Both the position numbers and the translations under genes were made by a program. A model generated the notes under the pieces. It was not told the DNA's origin, searched no databases, and saw only the letters and a program-made list of their open reading frames with translations. DNA of 64,000 bases, taken from positions 62,001 through 126,000 of the forward strand of contig JARFNK010000002.1 in assembly GCA_029167225.1 (NCBI GenBank), in the 5' to 3' direction. This document shows, piece by piece, positions 16,793 through 26,131 of this stretch. Origin of the DNA: Sphingobium arseniciresistens (GTDB lineage Bacteria; Pseudomonadota; Alphaproteobacteria; Sphingomonadales; Sphingomonadaceae). Positions within the stretch are counted from its first letter, which is position 1, and each line of letters begins with the position of its first letter.

Positions 16793-18958
16793 GTGGGCGA
16801 TCTGAGCCAGGACCTGCTGGAAAGGCTGGTCCGGGGCGGGGAGAACGACCCTTTTGCGTGGCTGGGTGTGCATCCGGCTGGCAAGGGCTTGGTCGCGCGT
16901 GTGCTGCTTCCCGGCGCTGTGGAGGTGCGGGCGGAAACGCTGGCAGGGAAAGCCGTGGGGACGCTGGAAGCGCTGCATTCCGAGGGGCTGTTCGAGGGGC
17001 GCGTTTCCATCCGCAAGCGCCAGCCGCTGCGCTATGTCGCGACCTATGCCGATGGCGGACGCTTCGAGATCGTCGATCCCTACAGCTTCGGCCCGGTGCT
17101 GGGGCCGATGGACGATTATTTTATCGGCGAGGGATCGCATCTGTGCCTGTTCGACCGGATGGGCGCGCATGTGATCTCTCATGAAGGCGTGGAGGGGACG
17201 CATTTCGCCGTGTGGGCGCCCAATGCCCGGCGCGTGTCGGTGGTGGGGGACTTTAACCTGTGGGACGGGCGCCGCGCGGCGATGCGGCTGCGGCGCGACA
17301 TCGGCGTGTGGGAGATCTTTCTGCCCGGCGTGACAGCGGGGGCTCATTATAAATATGAGATCGTTGGGCCGGATGGCGAGACGCAGCCGCTCAAGGCCGA
17401 TCCCTTCGCCTTCCAGTCCGAGCTTCGCCCGGCAACGGCCTCCATCGTCGCGCCGCCGCCCGCGCACATATGGCAGGACGACGCCCATCGCGCGCACTGG
17501 CGGCAGGCCGATCCCCGCCGCGTGCCCATGGCGATCTACGAGGTCCATCCCGGATCCTGGCAGCGCGACGAGCATGATCGCTTCCTCAGCTGGGATGCGA
17601 TGGCCGACCGGCTGATCCCCTATGTCGTCGACATGGGGTTCACCCATATCGAATTCATGCCGATCAGCGAGCATCCCTATGATCCGAGCTGGGGCTACCA
17701 GACGACGGGGCTTTACGCGCCATCGGCCCGGTTTGGCGATCCCGACGGCTTTGCGCGTTTCGTGGACGGCGCACATCGGGCCGGTATCGGCATCATCCTC
17801 GACTGGGTGCCGGCGCATTTTCCGACCGACGCCCACGGCCTCGCCCGTTTCGACGGCACCGCGCTCTACGAGCATGAAGACCCGCGCAAGGGCTTCCACC
17901 CGGACTGGAACACCGCGATCTACAATTTCGGCCGGCGGGAGGTCTCGTCCTTCCTGGTCAACAATGCCTTGTTCTGGGCCGAGCGCTATCATGTCGACGC
18001 GCTGCGCGTGGATGCCGTCGCCTCGATGCTGTATCTCGATTATTCCCGCAAGGAGGGCGAGTGGCTGCCCAATGCGCAGGGCGGACGCGAGAACCGGGAA
18101 GCGGAAGACTTCCTGCAGCGGATGAACAGCGCGCTCTACGGTACGCATCAGGGCGCTTTCACCATCGCCGAGGAATCCACGAGCTGGCCCAAGGTCTCGC
18201 ATCCGGTGCATGAGGGCGGGCTGGGCTTCGGCTTCAAGTGGAACATGGGGTTCATGCACGACACGCTGCGCTATCTGGCGCGCGATCCTGTCCATCGCCG
18301 CCATCATCACAACGACATCACCTTCGGCCTGCTCTACGCCTTTACCGAGAATTTCGTGCTGCCCCTCAGCCATGACGAGGTGGTGCATGGCAAGGCGTCG
18401 CTGCTGCACAAGATGGCTGGCGACGACTGGCAGAAGTTCGCCACGCTGCGCGCCTATTATGCGATGATGTGGGGCTATCCCGGCAAGAAGCTGCTGTTCA
18501 TGGGGCAGGAGTTCGCCCAGCGCGCGGAATGGAGCGAGGCGCGGGCGCTGGACTGGCACCTGCTCGACCATGCACCCCACCGGGGCGTGCGGCAGCTGGT
18601 GAGGGATCTCAACCGGCTCTATCGCTCTCGCCCGGCGCTCCATGCCCGCGATTGTGAGATCCAGGGGTTCGAATGGCTGTTGGTCGATGCGGCGGAGGAT
18701 TCCGTCTTCGCGTGGATCAGGCGCGCGCCCGGCACGAAGCCGGTCGTTGTCATCAGCCATTTCACGCCCACCTATCGTCATGGCTACCGCCTGCGCCTGC
18801 CCAGGGGCGGCCGCTGGCTGGAGATACTGAACAGCGACGCTGCCGATTATGGCGGCAGCGGCGCAGGAAATTACGGCTTTGTGGACGCGGACGAGGAAGG
18901 CTGGGCGCATGTCACGATCCCACCGCTCGCCACGCTCATGCTGGAACCGGAGGATTGA
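16793..18958 (+). CDS. glgB: 1,4-alpha-glucan branching enzyme
   Basis: 721-aa GH13 branching enzyme that introduces alpha-1,6 branches into glycogen. It starts at a GTG (16793) just after a GGACGGA element; the overlapping ATG at 16791 is in a frame that stops at once. An N-terminal module lies at about residues 10-95, and a CBM48 domain follows ([20 protein letters not shown]). The catalytic barrel has the nucleophile Asp in DALRVDAV (about 407), the acid/base Glu in TIAEEST (about 460) and [14 protein letters not shown]-terminal beta domain ends at 721. The length matches the E. coli enzyme (728). Two bases separate its stop from the glgC ATG. Confidence 0.97.
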   Translation: MGDLSQDLLERLVRGGENDPFAWLGVHPAGKGLVARVLLPGAVEVRAETLAGKAVGTLEALHSEGLFEGRVSIRKRQPLRYVATYADGGRFEIVDPYSFGPVLGPMDDYFIGEGSHLCLFDRMGAHVISHEGVEGTHFAVWAPNARRVSVVGDFNLWDGRRAAMRLRRDIGVWEIFLPGVTAGAHYKYEIVGPDGETQPLKADPFAFQSELRPATASIVAPPPAHIWQDDAHRAHWRQADPRRVPMAIYEVHPGSWQRDEHDRFLSWDAMADRLIPYVVDMGFTHIEFMPISEHPYDPSWGYQTTGLYAPSARFGDPDGFARFVDGAHRAGIGIILDWVPAHFPTDAHGLARFDGTALYEHEDPRKGFHPDWNTAIYNFGRREVSSFLVNNALFWAERYHVDALRVDAVASMLYLDYSRKEGEWLPNAQGGRENREAEDFLQRMNSALYGTHQGAFTIAEESTSWPKVSHPVHEGGLGFGFKWNMGFMHDTLRYLARDPVHRRHHHNDITFGLLYAFTENFVLPLSHDEVVHGKASLLHKMAGDDWQKFATLRAYYAMMWGYPGKKLLFMGQEFAQRAEWSEARALDWHLLDHAPHRGVRQLVRDLNRLYRSRPALHARDCEIQGFEWLLVDAAEDSVFAWIRRAPGTKPVVVISHFTPTYRHGYRLRLPRGGRWLEILNSDAADYGGSGAGNYGFVDADEEGWAHVTIPPLATLMLEPED

Positions 18959-18960
18959 GG

Positions 18961-20217
18961 ATGAACGCAAGGCACCAGCCCCTCGCCCGTGATGCCATGG
19001 CCTATGTTCTGGCCGGAGGGCGGGGCAGCCGCCTTGCCGAGTTGACCGATGCGCGCGCAAAGCCCGCCGTCCATTTCGGGGGTAAGGCGCGGATCATTGA
19101 TTTTGCACTGTCGAATGCGCTGAACAGCGGCATCAGGCGCATCGGCGTCGCGACGCAGTATAAGGCGCATTCGCTGATCCGGCATCTGCAGCGCGGCTGG
19201 AACTTCTTCCGCGTCGAGCGTAACGAGAGCTTCGACATCCTCCCCGCCAGCCAGCGCATCTCGGAATTTCAATGGTATGAGGGGACGGCCGATGCCGTGT
19301 ACCAAAACCTGGACATCATAGAATCCTATGCGCCGGAGTTTATGGTGATCCTCGCCGGCGATCATGTCTACAAGATGGACTATGAGCTGATGCTGCAGCA
19401 GCATGTGGACAGCGGCGCGGACGTGACCGTGGGCTGCCTGGAAGTGCCGTGCAAGGAAGCATCGGGTTTCGGCGTGATGGCGGTGGACGAGAAGGACGTC
19501 ATCACCGCCTTCGTCGAAAAACCCGCCGATCCGCCGTCCATCCCCGGCCAGCCGGGCGTCTCGCTCGCATCCATGGGCATCTATGTCTTCAATACCCGCT
19601 TGCTTGCCGAGCATCTGCGGCGCGACGCCGCGGACCCGAACAGCAAGCGCGACTTCGGCGGCGACATCATCCCCTATATCGTCAAGCATGGGAAGGCGGT
19701 GGCGCATCGTTTCGCCAGCAGCTGCGTGCGGGCGGAGAGCGAGACGGGGGCCTATTGGCGCGACGTCGGCACGATCGACGCCTATTGGCAGGCGAATATC
19801 GACCTGACCGACGTGGTGCCGCCGCTCGACATCTACGACAATAGCTGGCCGCTGTGGACCTATGCGGAAGTCACCGCACCGGCGAAGTTCGTGCATAATG
19901 AGGATGGTCGGCGCGGATCTGCGACATCCTCGCTGATCGCGGGCGGCTGTATCGTTTCGGGATCGTCGCTGCACCGCAGCCTGCTGTTTTCAGGCGTCCG
20001 GACGCACAGCTTCTCGTCCGTCACCGAAAGCGTCATCCTGCCCAATTGCCAGATCGGCCGGGGCGCCCGGCTGCATCGCTGCGTGCTGGATTCCGGCGTC
20101 ATCATTCCGCCCGGCCTGATCGTGGGCGATCACCCCGAGCATGACGCGGAGCGCTTTCACCTGAGCGAAGGCGGCGTGTGCCTGATTACGCGGGCGATGA
20201 TCGACCGGCTGGAGTGA
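18961..20217 (+). CDS. glgC: Glucose-1-phosphate adenylyltransferase
   Basis: 418-aa ADP-glucose pyrophosphorylase, the committed step of bacterial glycogen synthesis (glucose-1-P + ATP to ADP-glucose). The ATG at 18961 is right after the glgB stop. N-terminal nucleotidyltransferase signature: [20 protein letters not shown]. Also seen: the substrate segment [39 protein letters not shown] and a C-terminal left-handed beta-helix ([21 protein letters not shown] region) where allosteric effectors bind in the family. Last gene of the cluster: no glycogen synthase (glgA) or debranching gene follows, and yajC begins 131 bp on. Confidence 0.97.
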   Translation: MNARHQPLARDAMAYVLAGGRGSRLAELTDARAKPAVHFGGKARIIDFALSNALNSGIRRIGVATQYKAHSLIRHLQRGWNFFRVERNESFDILPASQRISEFQWYEGTADAVYQNLDIIESYAPEFMVILAGDHVYKMDYELMLQQHVDSGADVTVGCLEVPCKEASGFGVMAVDEKDVITAFVEKPADPPSIPGQPGVSLASMGIYVFNTRLLAEHLRRDAADPNSKRDFGGDIIPYIVKHGKAVAHRFASSCVRAESETGAYWRDVGTIDAYWQANIDLTDVVPPLDIYDNSWPLWTYAEVTAPAKFVHNEDGRRGSATSSLIAGGCIVSGSSLHRSLLFSGVRTHSFSSVTESVILPNCQIGRGARLHRCVLDSGVIIPPGLIVGDHPEHDAERFHLSEGGVCLITRAMIDRLE

Positions 20218-20348
20218 TGGCGGCGCTGCACGCGCGGCGTTTCATTCCCCCTAATCCTGTTGCCACCGCGCCCTTACCTGTGTTAGCCGCCCGCGCTTGA
20301 TCCATGGGCGGATGCGCCCGTGAAAACCGGACAGATGAAAGCTTTCCC

Positions 20349-20681
20349 ATGCTCATTACCCCAGCCCTTGCCCAGACCGCTGGCGGAGCGGCCACCGGCG
20401 CCAGCCTGATTGCCCAGGTCGCGCCGCTTGCGCTGATCTTCGTCGTCTTCTGGTTCCTGCTCATCCGCCCGCAGCAAAAGCGCGTGAAGGACCATAAGGC
20501 CAAGATCGACGCCGTGAAAAAGGGTGATCAGGTCGTCACCGGTGGCGGCCTTGTCGGCAAGGTCGTGCGCGTGGACGATGTCTATGCCGACATCGAGCTT
20601 GCCCCCGGCATGAAGGTGAAGGCGGTGAAGTCCACCATCACCGACGTCATCGATCCCACCGCCCGCCCGGCAAACGACTGA
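20349..20681 (+). CDS. yajC: YajC, Sec translocon accessory subunit
   Basis: 110-aa single-span inner-membrane protein that associates with SecDF. The start at 20349 gives the short N-terminus typical of the family (an upstream in-frame codon at 20304 would add 15 unlikely residues). The membrane span (VAPLALIFVVFWFLLI) is followed by the family signature RPQQKRVKDHK and a small cytoplasmic domain (VKKGDQVVTGGGLVGKV, VDDVYADIELAPG). 10 bp separate it from secDF, so the two are co-transcribed. Confidence 0.96.
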   Translation: MLITPALAQTAGGAATGASLIAQVAPLALIFVVFWFLLIRPQQKRVKDHKAKIDAVKKGDQVVTGGGLVGKVVRVDDVYADIELAPGMKVKAVKSTITDVIDPTARPAND

Positions 20682-20691
20682 GCCCATATCC

Positions 20692-23268
20692 ATGCTGAGC
20701 TTCCCCCGCTGGAAAGTCCTGCTGATCATCCTTCCGCTGCTGCTCGGCGTGCTGTGCGCCGTGCCCAGCTTCCTGCCCGACAGCGTGGTGACGAAGCTGC
20801 CTTCGTCGTTGCAGACGCGCGTCAACCTGGGCCTTGATCTTTCCGGCGGCAGCCATCTGCTGCTGGAGGCAAGCCCCGACGAGATCGCCGCGCAGCGCCT
20901 GACGAACATGGAGGATCAGGTCCGCACGGAAATGCGCCGTGCAGACCCGCGCATCGCGATCGGCGACATTTCCCGCCGCGACAGCAAGCTCAGCTTCATG
21001 GTGCGCAACCCGCAGCAGGTGGACGCCGCCGTCGAGCGCATCCGCGCGCTGACCCAGGGCGCGGCGATGACCGGCCAGCGCGACTTCAATGTCGATGTCG
21101 TCAACAGCTCCACCATCGTCATCACGCCGACCAGCGCCGGCATTTCCAACGCGATCAAGAGCGCGATGGAAGTGGCCACAGAGGTCATCCGCAAGCGCAT
21201 CGACGAGATGGGCACGCGCGAGCCCACCATCCAGCAGCAGGGCGACAACCGCATCCTCGTGCAGGTGCCGGGTCTTCAGGACCCCAAGGCGCTGAAGGAC
21301 CTGCTCGGCCAGACCGCCAAGCTCGAATTCAAGCTGGTCGACATCACTGCCGACCCGGCCGAGCTGGCGCAGGGCCGTGCGCCCGTGGGCAGCGAGATCG
21401 TGCCCTATCCCGGCAACCCCGCCGGCCCGCCGGTGATCGCGGTCAAGCGCGAGGTGATGGTTTCGGGCGAGGAACTGGCCGACGCGCAGCAGGGCTTCGA
21501 CCAGCAGAACAACCAGCCCAACGTCTCGATCCGCTTTAATGGTTCGGGTGGCCGCAAGTTCGGCAAGGTGACGACGGAAAACGTCAACCGTCCCTTCGCC
21601 ATCCTGCTCGACGGCAAGGTACTGTCGGCGCCGAACATCAACGAGCCGATCCTGGGCGGTTCCGCCTCCATTTCCGGTAGCTTTACCGTGGAAGGCGCCA
21701 ACCAGCTCGCCATCGCTCTGCGTTCGGGCAAGCTGCCCGTCGCGCTGAAGGTCGTCGACGAGCGGACCGTCGGCCCGCAGCTGGGTGCCGACTCCATCCA
21801 CGCCGGCATCCTCGCTTCCGCGATCGCCGCGATCGGCGTGATCATCTTCATGTTCGCAAGCTATGGCCGTTTCGGCTGGTATGCGAACATCGCGGTGGTC
21901 ATCAACGTCTTCGTCATCCTCGGCGTCATGGGCATCCTGAACGCCACGCTGACCCTGCCGGGCATCGCCGGCTTTGTGCTGACCATCGGTACAGCCGTGG
22001 ATGCCAATGTGCTGATCTACGAGCGCATCCGCGAGGAGCGCCGCAGGGGCAGGGGCGTCGTGCAGTCGGTCGAGTTCGGCTACAAGGAAGCCAGCCGCAC
22101 GATCTTCGAGGCGAACGTGACGCACGCCATCGCCGGCGGCATCATGCTTGCGCTGGGCTCCGGCCCGGTCAAGGGCTTCGCGATCGTGCTGCTCATCGGC
22201 ATCGCGACATCGGTGTTCACCGCCGTCATCTTTACCCGGATGCTGGTGTCGTACTGGCTGCGCGCCAAGCGCCCCACGGACATCAAGATGGGGCCGCTGC
22301 GGATCGTGCCGGACAATACCAATTTCGGCTTCGTCGCGCTGCGCAAATGGGCATTCGGCCTGACGGCGCTGCTCACCGTCGCCGCCGTGGGCGCCACCGC
22401 GCATCAGGGCCTCAACCTGGGCGTCGATTTCGTCGGCGGCCTGATGATCGAGGAAAGCTTCCCGAGCGCGCCGGACCTTGAAAAGGTACGGGCGTCGATC
22501 GACCGGCTGGGCGTGGGCGAAAGCTCGCTGCAGCAGTTCGGCGATCCCAAGACCGTATCCATCCGCCTGCCTGCCCCGCAGAGCAGCGACGAGGGCGCCA
22601 CCAACGCCGTCGTGACCAAGGTGCAGCAGACGCTGGAGAAGGATTTCCCCGGCGCGAAGTTCAGCCGTTATGACGCGGTGTCGGGCAAGGTCTCGGGCGA
22701 ACTGATCCAGAACGGCATCCTGGCCGTCATGCTGGCGGTGGTCGGCATCGCGGTCTTCTCGTGGTTCCGCTACGAATGGCAGTTTGGTGTCTCCACCTTC
22801 GTCGCGATCATGCACGACGTGCTGATGACGCTTGGCTTTTTCGCCATTACGGGGCTGGAGTTCGACCTGAACATCGTGGCCGCCGTGCTGACCATCGTGG
22901 GTTATTCGATCAACGACAAGATGGTGATCGACGATCGTATCCGCGAGAATATGCGCAAATACCGCAAGATGGACATGAAGAGCCTGATCGATCTGTCCGT
23001 CAACGAGACGCTGCCGCGTACCGTGATCACCTCGCTCACGATCATGCTGGCACTCGGCGCGCTGCTGCTGTTCGGCGGCCATGTGCTGCGCGGCTTCACC
23101 GCGGCGATGATGCTGGGCATTGTGGTCGGCACCTATTCGTCGGTCTATGTCTCGTCCTCGCTGCTCATCAGCCTTGGCCTGAAGCCGCAGCTGACCGACA
23201 AGAAGGCGAGCAAGGGCATCGCGGCGCAGGCCGAGCGCATGACGCGCGGCGATGGAGCGACGCCCTGA
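20692..23268 (+). CDS. secDF: SecDF, fused protein-export membrane subunit
   Basis: 858-aa single chain that contains all of SecD and then SecF. It uses the proton-motive force to help pull exported proteins through SecYEG. SecD half: LGLDLSGGSHLLLEA, a large periplasmic domain, and a membrane block with GFVLTIGTAVDANVLIYERI. SecF half begins about residue 540 (GLNLGVDFVGGLMIE) and has AVLTIVGYSINDKMVIDDRIREN. Each half carries the six-helix RND-type bundle and its conserved Asp-bearing segment. There is no stop, frameshift or start-like spacer at the junction, so this is a true fusion, as in some Bacillus. Many proteobacteria keep secD and secF separate. Confidence 0.95.
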   Translation: MLSFPRWKVLLIILPLLLGVLCAVPSFLPDSVVTKLPSSLQTRVNLGLDLSGGSHLLLEASPDEIAAQRLTNMEDQVRTEMRRADPRIAIGDISRRDSKLSFMVRNPQQVDAAVERIRALTQGAAMTGQRDFNVDVVNSSTIVITPTSAGISNAIKSAMEVATEVIRKRIDEMGTREPTIQQQGDNRILVQVPGLQDPKALKDLLGQTAKLEFKLVDITADPAELAQGRAPVGSEIVPYPGNPAGPPVIAVKREVMVSGEELADAQQGFDQQNNQPNVSIRFNGSGGRKFGKVTTENVNRPFAILLDGKVLSAPNINEPILGGSASISGSFTVEGANQLAIALRSGKLPVALKVVDERTVGPQLGADSIHAGILASAIAAIGVIIFMFASYGRFGWYANIAVVINVFVILGVMGILNATLTLPGIAGFVLTIGTAVDANVLIYERIREERRRGRGVVQSVEFGYKEASRTIFEANVTHAIAGGIMLALGSGPVKGFAIVLLIGIATSVFTAVIFTRMLVSYWLRAKRPTDIKMGPLRIVPDNTNFGFVALRKWAFGLTALLTVAAVGATAHQGLNLGVDFVGGLMIEESFPSAPDLEKVRASIDRLGVGESSLQQFGDPKTVSIRLPAPQSSDEGATNAVVTKVQQTLEKDFPGAKFSRYDAVSGKVSGELIQNGILAVMLAVVGIAVFSWFRYEWQFGVSTFVAIMHDVLMTLGFFAITGLEFDLNIVAAVLTIVGYSINDKMVIDDRIRENMRKYRKMDMKSLIDLSVNETLPRTVITSLTIMLALGALLLFGGHVLRGFTAAMMLGIVVGTYSSVYVSSSLLISLGLKPQLTDKKASKGIAAQAERMTRGDGATP

Positions 23269-23297
23269 CCATCGGCGATCTGCGTGGCGGGCGCGAC

Positions 23298-23702
23298 GTG
23301 CCCGCCGGTAACGACAGCGGCATCCGCCTGCATCGCGATGATGACGGGGTGGGGCCGCTGGTCACGGGCTTTTCCGGGCGCGGCTTTCGGGTACGCGATG
23401 CGGTGTTTCCCGATGGCCTGCTGCTGACGCCGCTGAGCGCCATGGCGTGGGAGGCGATGCCGGCCTCCATCGAGGCGTTGACGATCGAAACGCTCGGTGC
23501 GCTGCTCACGCTGGAGCGACTGCCGGAATTCCTGCTGCTCGGCACCGGCGCATCGCTGGTCCAGCCGCCGCGGCCTTTCGTCCGGGCGCTTGAAGCCAAG
23601 GGCATCGGCGTGGAACCGATGGACAGCCGTGCAGCCGCCCGCGCATGGGGTGTGCTGCGCGCTGAGGAACGCTGGATTGCTGGCGCCCTGATGGCGCTTT
23701 GA
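23298..23702 (+). CDS. Mth938-domain (DUF498/NDUFAF3-like) protein
   Basis: 134-aa protein of the Mth938/DUF498 fold, whose mitochondrial member NDUFAF3 helps assemble complex I; the bacterial role is not established. Visible: VTGFSGRGFRVRDAVFPDGLLLTP at the start of the domain, then LLLGTGASLVQPPRPFVRAL and the C-terminal MDSRAAARAWGVLRAEERW. No ATG is in frame; the GTG at 23298 is the most sensible start. It follows secDF by 29 bp. The gene order yajC-secDF-DUF498 recurs in alphaproteobacteria by recall, which supports the call. Confidence 0.85.
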   Translation: MPAGNDSGIRLHRDDDGVGPLVTGFSGRGFRVRDAVFPDGLLLTPLSAMAWEAMPASIEALTIETLGALLTLERLPEFLLLGTGASLVQPPRPFVRALEAKGIGVEPMDSRAAARAWGVLRAEERWIAGALMAL

Positions 23703-23727
23703 ACAGGAGCCTTGCAGGCGTTTCCTG

Positions 23728-24900
23728 CTAGGACTTCCCCGCCAGTCGCCGCAGATGCGCCTCTAGTGCGTCGCCATTCGCGCTCCAGGTAAAGCGCAGT
23801 GCGGTCTCGCGCACCGCCTCCCGCTCCGGCAGGTTTTCTATGAGGTCACGGATCGCCACGGCAATCGCCTCGGGCTCACGCGCCACGATATGCCCCGCCT
23901 CGGCCCTGTCCAGCAGCTCGCGCGCGCCGCCCACGTCGCAGGTGACGACAGGCGTGCCGCAGGCGAGCGCTTCTACCCAGGCATTGGCGAGCCCTTCGGA
24001 CGAGGAGGGGAGCGCCATCACGTCGGCGGCGGCATAGAGCGGCGGCAACTGGTCATGCGGCACAGCGCCGAGCAGGCCGAGGCGACCCGCCATGCCCAGC
24101 CTTGTCGCAAGATCGTTCAGCGCATGTTTGTCCGGCCCTTGCCCCGCGAGAATCAGGGTGACGTCCGGCATCGTGCTGACCGCCCGGACCAGCAGTTCCT
24201 GCCCCTTGCGCGGGATGAGCGCGCCCACGCACAGCACGACCGGGCCGAACAGCCCGAATCCCGCCTTGGCCTGCGCGCTGTCCATCGGCTGGAACCGTTC
24301 GAGATCGACGCCGGTATAATGGACGGTGATCTTGTCTTCATCCATGCCGAGGCCGATCATCGTGCGGCGCATGGCGTCCGACACGGCGAGCAGCCCGCTC
24401 GCCACTTCGGCGGCCTTGCGGACGGCGCCGCGTGTCGCCGGGCGTCGGCCCCAATAATGAATATCGGCCCCGCGCGCCTTGATCGACAGGGGAATGCCGA
24501 GTGCCTTGGCGATGCGCGCGCCGACCGGCCCGTCGGGATAGAAGAAGCTGGCATCGATCACGTCGAAGGGCTGTTCGGCATGGAGGCGCCTGACGAGTGG
24601 CAGGATCGCGCGGGTCATGGTGAAGACGTTCAGCCGCCCGCTCACGCCCGGAATGATGGGGAAGCGCGGCCGGTGGACGGTCAGGTCGCGCCAGCGCTCG
24701 ACTGCGGGCAGGTGGCTGAGCGCCTTGTAGCGCGCCATGCCGGCAAATGGTCCGGGGGGCAGGCCGACCGGCGCGATGACCGTCACGGCCACATCCGGGC
24801 GGCTTGCCAGCTCGCGCGTCTGGCGTTCCACGAAAACGCCGAAATTGGGGCGGCTCAGGTCCGGGAAGAGGGTGGAGAGCGTAAGGACATTGAGCATCAT
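23728..24900 (-). CDS. GT4-family glycosyltransferase
   Basis: 390-aa GT-B glycosyltransferase of family 4. N-terminal acceptor domain: LTLSTLFPDLSRPNFGVFVERQT. C-terminal nucleotide-sugar domain: GALIPRKGQELLVRAV, then LILAGQGPDKHAL, and the EX7E-type motif EGLANAWVEALACGTPVV at about residues 303-320. No signal peptide; cytoplasmic or membrane-associated. It faces secDF and the Mth938-like gene convergently. No other polysaccharide genes adjoin, so the product (exopolysaccharide, glycolipid or other) is unknown. Confidence 0.92.
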   Translation of the reverse strand: MMLNVLTLSTLFPDLSRPNFGVFVERQTRELASRPDVAVTVIAPVGLPPGPFAGMARYKALSHLPAVERWRDLTVHRPRFPIIPGVSGRLNVFTMTRAILPLVRRLHAEQPFDVIDASFFYPDGPVGARIAKALGIPLSIKARGADIHYWGRRPATRGAVRKAAEVASGLLAVSDAMRRTMIGLGMDEDKITVHYTGVDLERFQPMDSAQAKAGFGLFGPVVLCVGALIPRKGQELLVRAVSTMPDVTLILAGQGPDKHALNDLATRLGMAGRLGLLGAVPHDQLPPLYAAADVMALPSSSEGLANAWVEALACGTPVVTCDVGGARELLDRAEAGHIVAREPEAIAVAIRDLIENLPEREAVRETALRFTWSANGDALEAHLRRLAGKS

Positions 24901-24946
24901 GCCAGCTGACCTAACCTCCCATCGTTAACGGCTTGTTAGAGCGCCA

Positions 24947-25510
24947 TTATAGCGACCGTACAAGCCGTACCGCAACTGCCGCCCAAGGGGGGTCGGTCAT
25001 GACCTGCTGCCGGGCGCCCGGCCCGGAGGGCAGGATGTGGATCATCCCTTTTTCGCTGCCGATCAGCCGGCCGAACAGGAAGCGGCCACCGGGGCGCGGG
25101 ACCAATATGTCGCGGTTGAGCGCCGCGCCAAGCGCGTCGGGCGCGATCCGTTCGCACCAGATCTGGTCGCCTGCCCGATAATCGCCCACGCCGCCGCGCA
25201 CGGCGATGGCGACCTGTCCCGGCGCGGGGACAGGCGGGGTGAAGCTGAGTGTCTTGCTGGGTGCGCGCACGCCTTCATGATCGAGCAGGGCCGCCACCGG
25301 CAAGGCATCCTGCCCCGGCATGTCGACCAGCTCGGATGCCGTCGTGTCCAGCGCCGCCGCGATCCGGTTCAGCCATTTGACCGATACGGTGCGCGTGCCC
25401 GTTTCCAGCCGTCCGATCGTCTGGGCGGTGGTGGGGGGATCACAGCGCGCGCCCACTTGCTCCAGCGTCAGCCCCTTGGCCTTGCGGACATCGCGGATGC
25501 GGGTGATCAT
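24947..25510 (-). CDS. XRE regulator with inactive S24/LexA-like domain
   Basis: 187-aa regulator. Residues 1-60 form a Cro/CI HTH (IRDVRKAKGLTLEQVGARC, then TIGRLETGTRTVSVKWL). Residues about 85-185 resemble the S24/LexA C-terminal domain: VRGGVGDYRAGDQIWCER matches the region where autoproteases have GDSMxP. The Ser-Met-Pro is absent here, so self-cleavage is not expected and the domain may only dimerise or bind a ligand. It is divergent from the DUF6456 gene (87 bp apart). Confidence 0.8.
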   Translation of the reverse strand: MITRIRDVRKAKGLTLEQVGARCDPPTTAQTIGRLETGTRTVSVKWLNRIAAALDTTASELVDMPGQDALPVAALLDHEGVRAPSKTLSFTPPVPAPGQVAIAVRGGVGDYRAGDQIWCERIAPDALGAALNRDILVPRPGGRFLFGRLIGSEKGMIHILPSGPGARQQVMTDPPWAAVAVRLVRSL

Positions 25511-25596
25511 CGAAGGGCCTCGCTTGCAACCAATGTGGTTTGAAGCCTGTCCTACAGATTATCCTACATGGCAAGGGTGGCGGGAAGGAGAACCGC

Positions 25597-26103
25597 ATGA
25601 TCGCCCGGACGAAGAATATCGCCAAAAATGCGCTGGCCCGTGCGCCATCGGGCCGAATCATGGAGCAATTGATGGAGGGGCCAGATGGCATTGCTCGCCA
25701 TGTGCAGGTCAATCTGGGCGAATCGCCCTTGTCCTGGCTCCATGCGCGTGGCCGGCTCAGCGACAGGCATTATTGCGCCGGCGAGGCTTTGCGGCGGGAC
25801 TGGGAGCGGGCGGGGCTCGGTCCGCGCGTCACGATGTCATGGAATCCGGCGCCTGCCCATTCCAGCCAGCGGGCTGCCGCCCGCGGGATCGATCCTGGTG
25901 TCGCTGCGCTCTCAGCGCGCGCGCGCTTCGATGGCGCGATGCAGGCCGCGGGTCGAGGCCTGAGCGACATATTGTGGCGAGTCGCCTGCGCGGGCGAAGG
26001 GCTCTCCGCTGCGGAACGGGCGCTTGAATGGCCCAGCCGCGCGGGCAAGCTGGTCCTGACGCTGGCGCTCGACCGGGTGGCGGAGTTTTACCGGATCGAG
26101 TGA
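25597..26103 (+). CDS. DUF6456 domain protein
   Basis: 168-aa protein with a C-terminal DUF6456-like domain known from alphaproteobacteria: RLSDRHYCAGEALRRDWERAGLGPRVTM and a terminal RAGKLVLTLALDRVAEFYRI. Relatives often carry an additional N-terminal HTH; here there is only a short basic leader. The ATG at 25597 follows GGAGAACCGC, a good ribosome-binding site, in preference to the in-frame start at 25540. No membrane segment. Its divergent neighbour is an XRE regulator. Function unknown; a DNA-associated role is only a guess from relatives. Confidence 0.75.
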   Translation: MIARTKNIAKNALARAPSGRIMEQLMEGPDGIARHVQVNLGESPLSWLHARGRLSDRHYCAGEALRRDWERAGLGPRVTMSWNPAPAHSSQRAAARGIDPGVAALSARARFDGAMQAAGRGLSDILWRVACAGEGLSAAERALEWPSRAGKLVLTLALDRVAEFYRIE

Positions 26104-26131
26104 CGGTCGCGGCGCGGGACGTGCCCTCGCG

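Noticed and set aside
20647-23082. 811-codon minus-strand open frame opposite secDF
   Set aside because: Asp/His/Arg-rich mirror of a membrane protein gene with no family motif.
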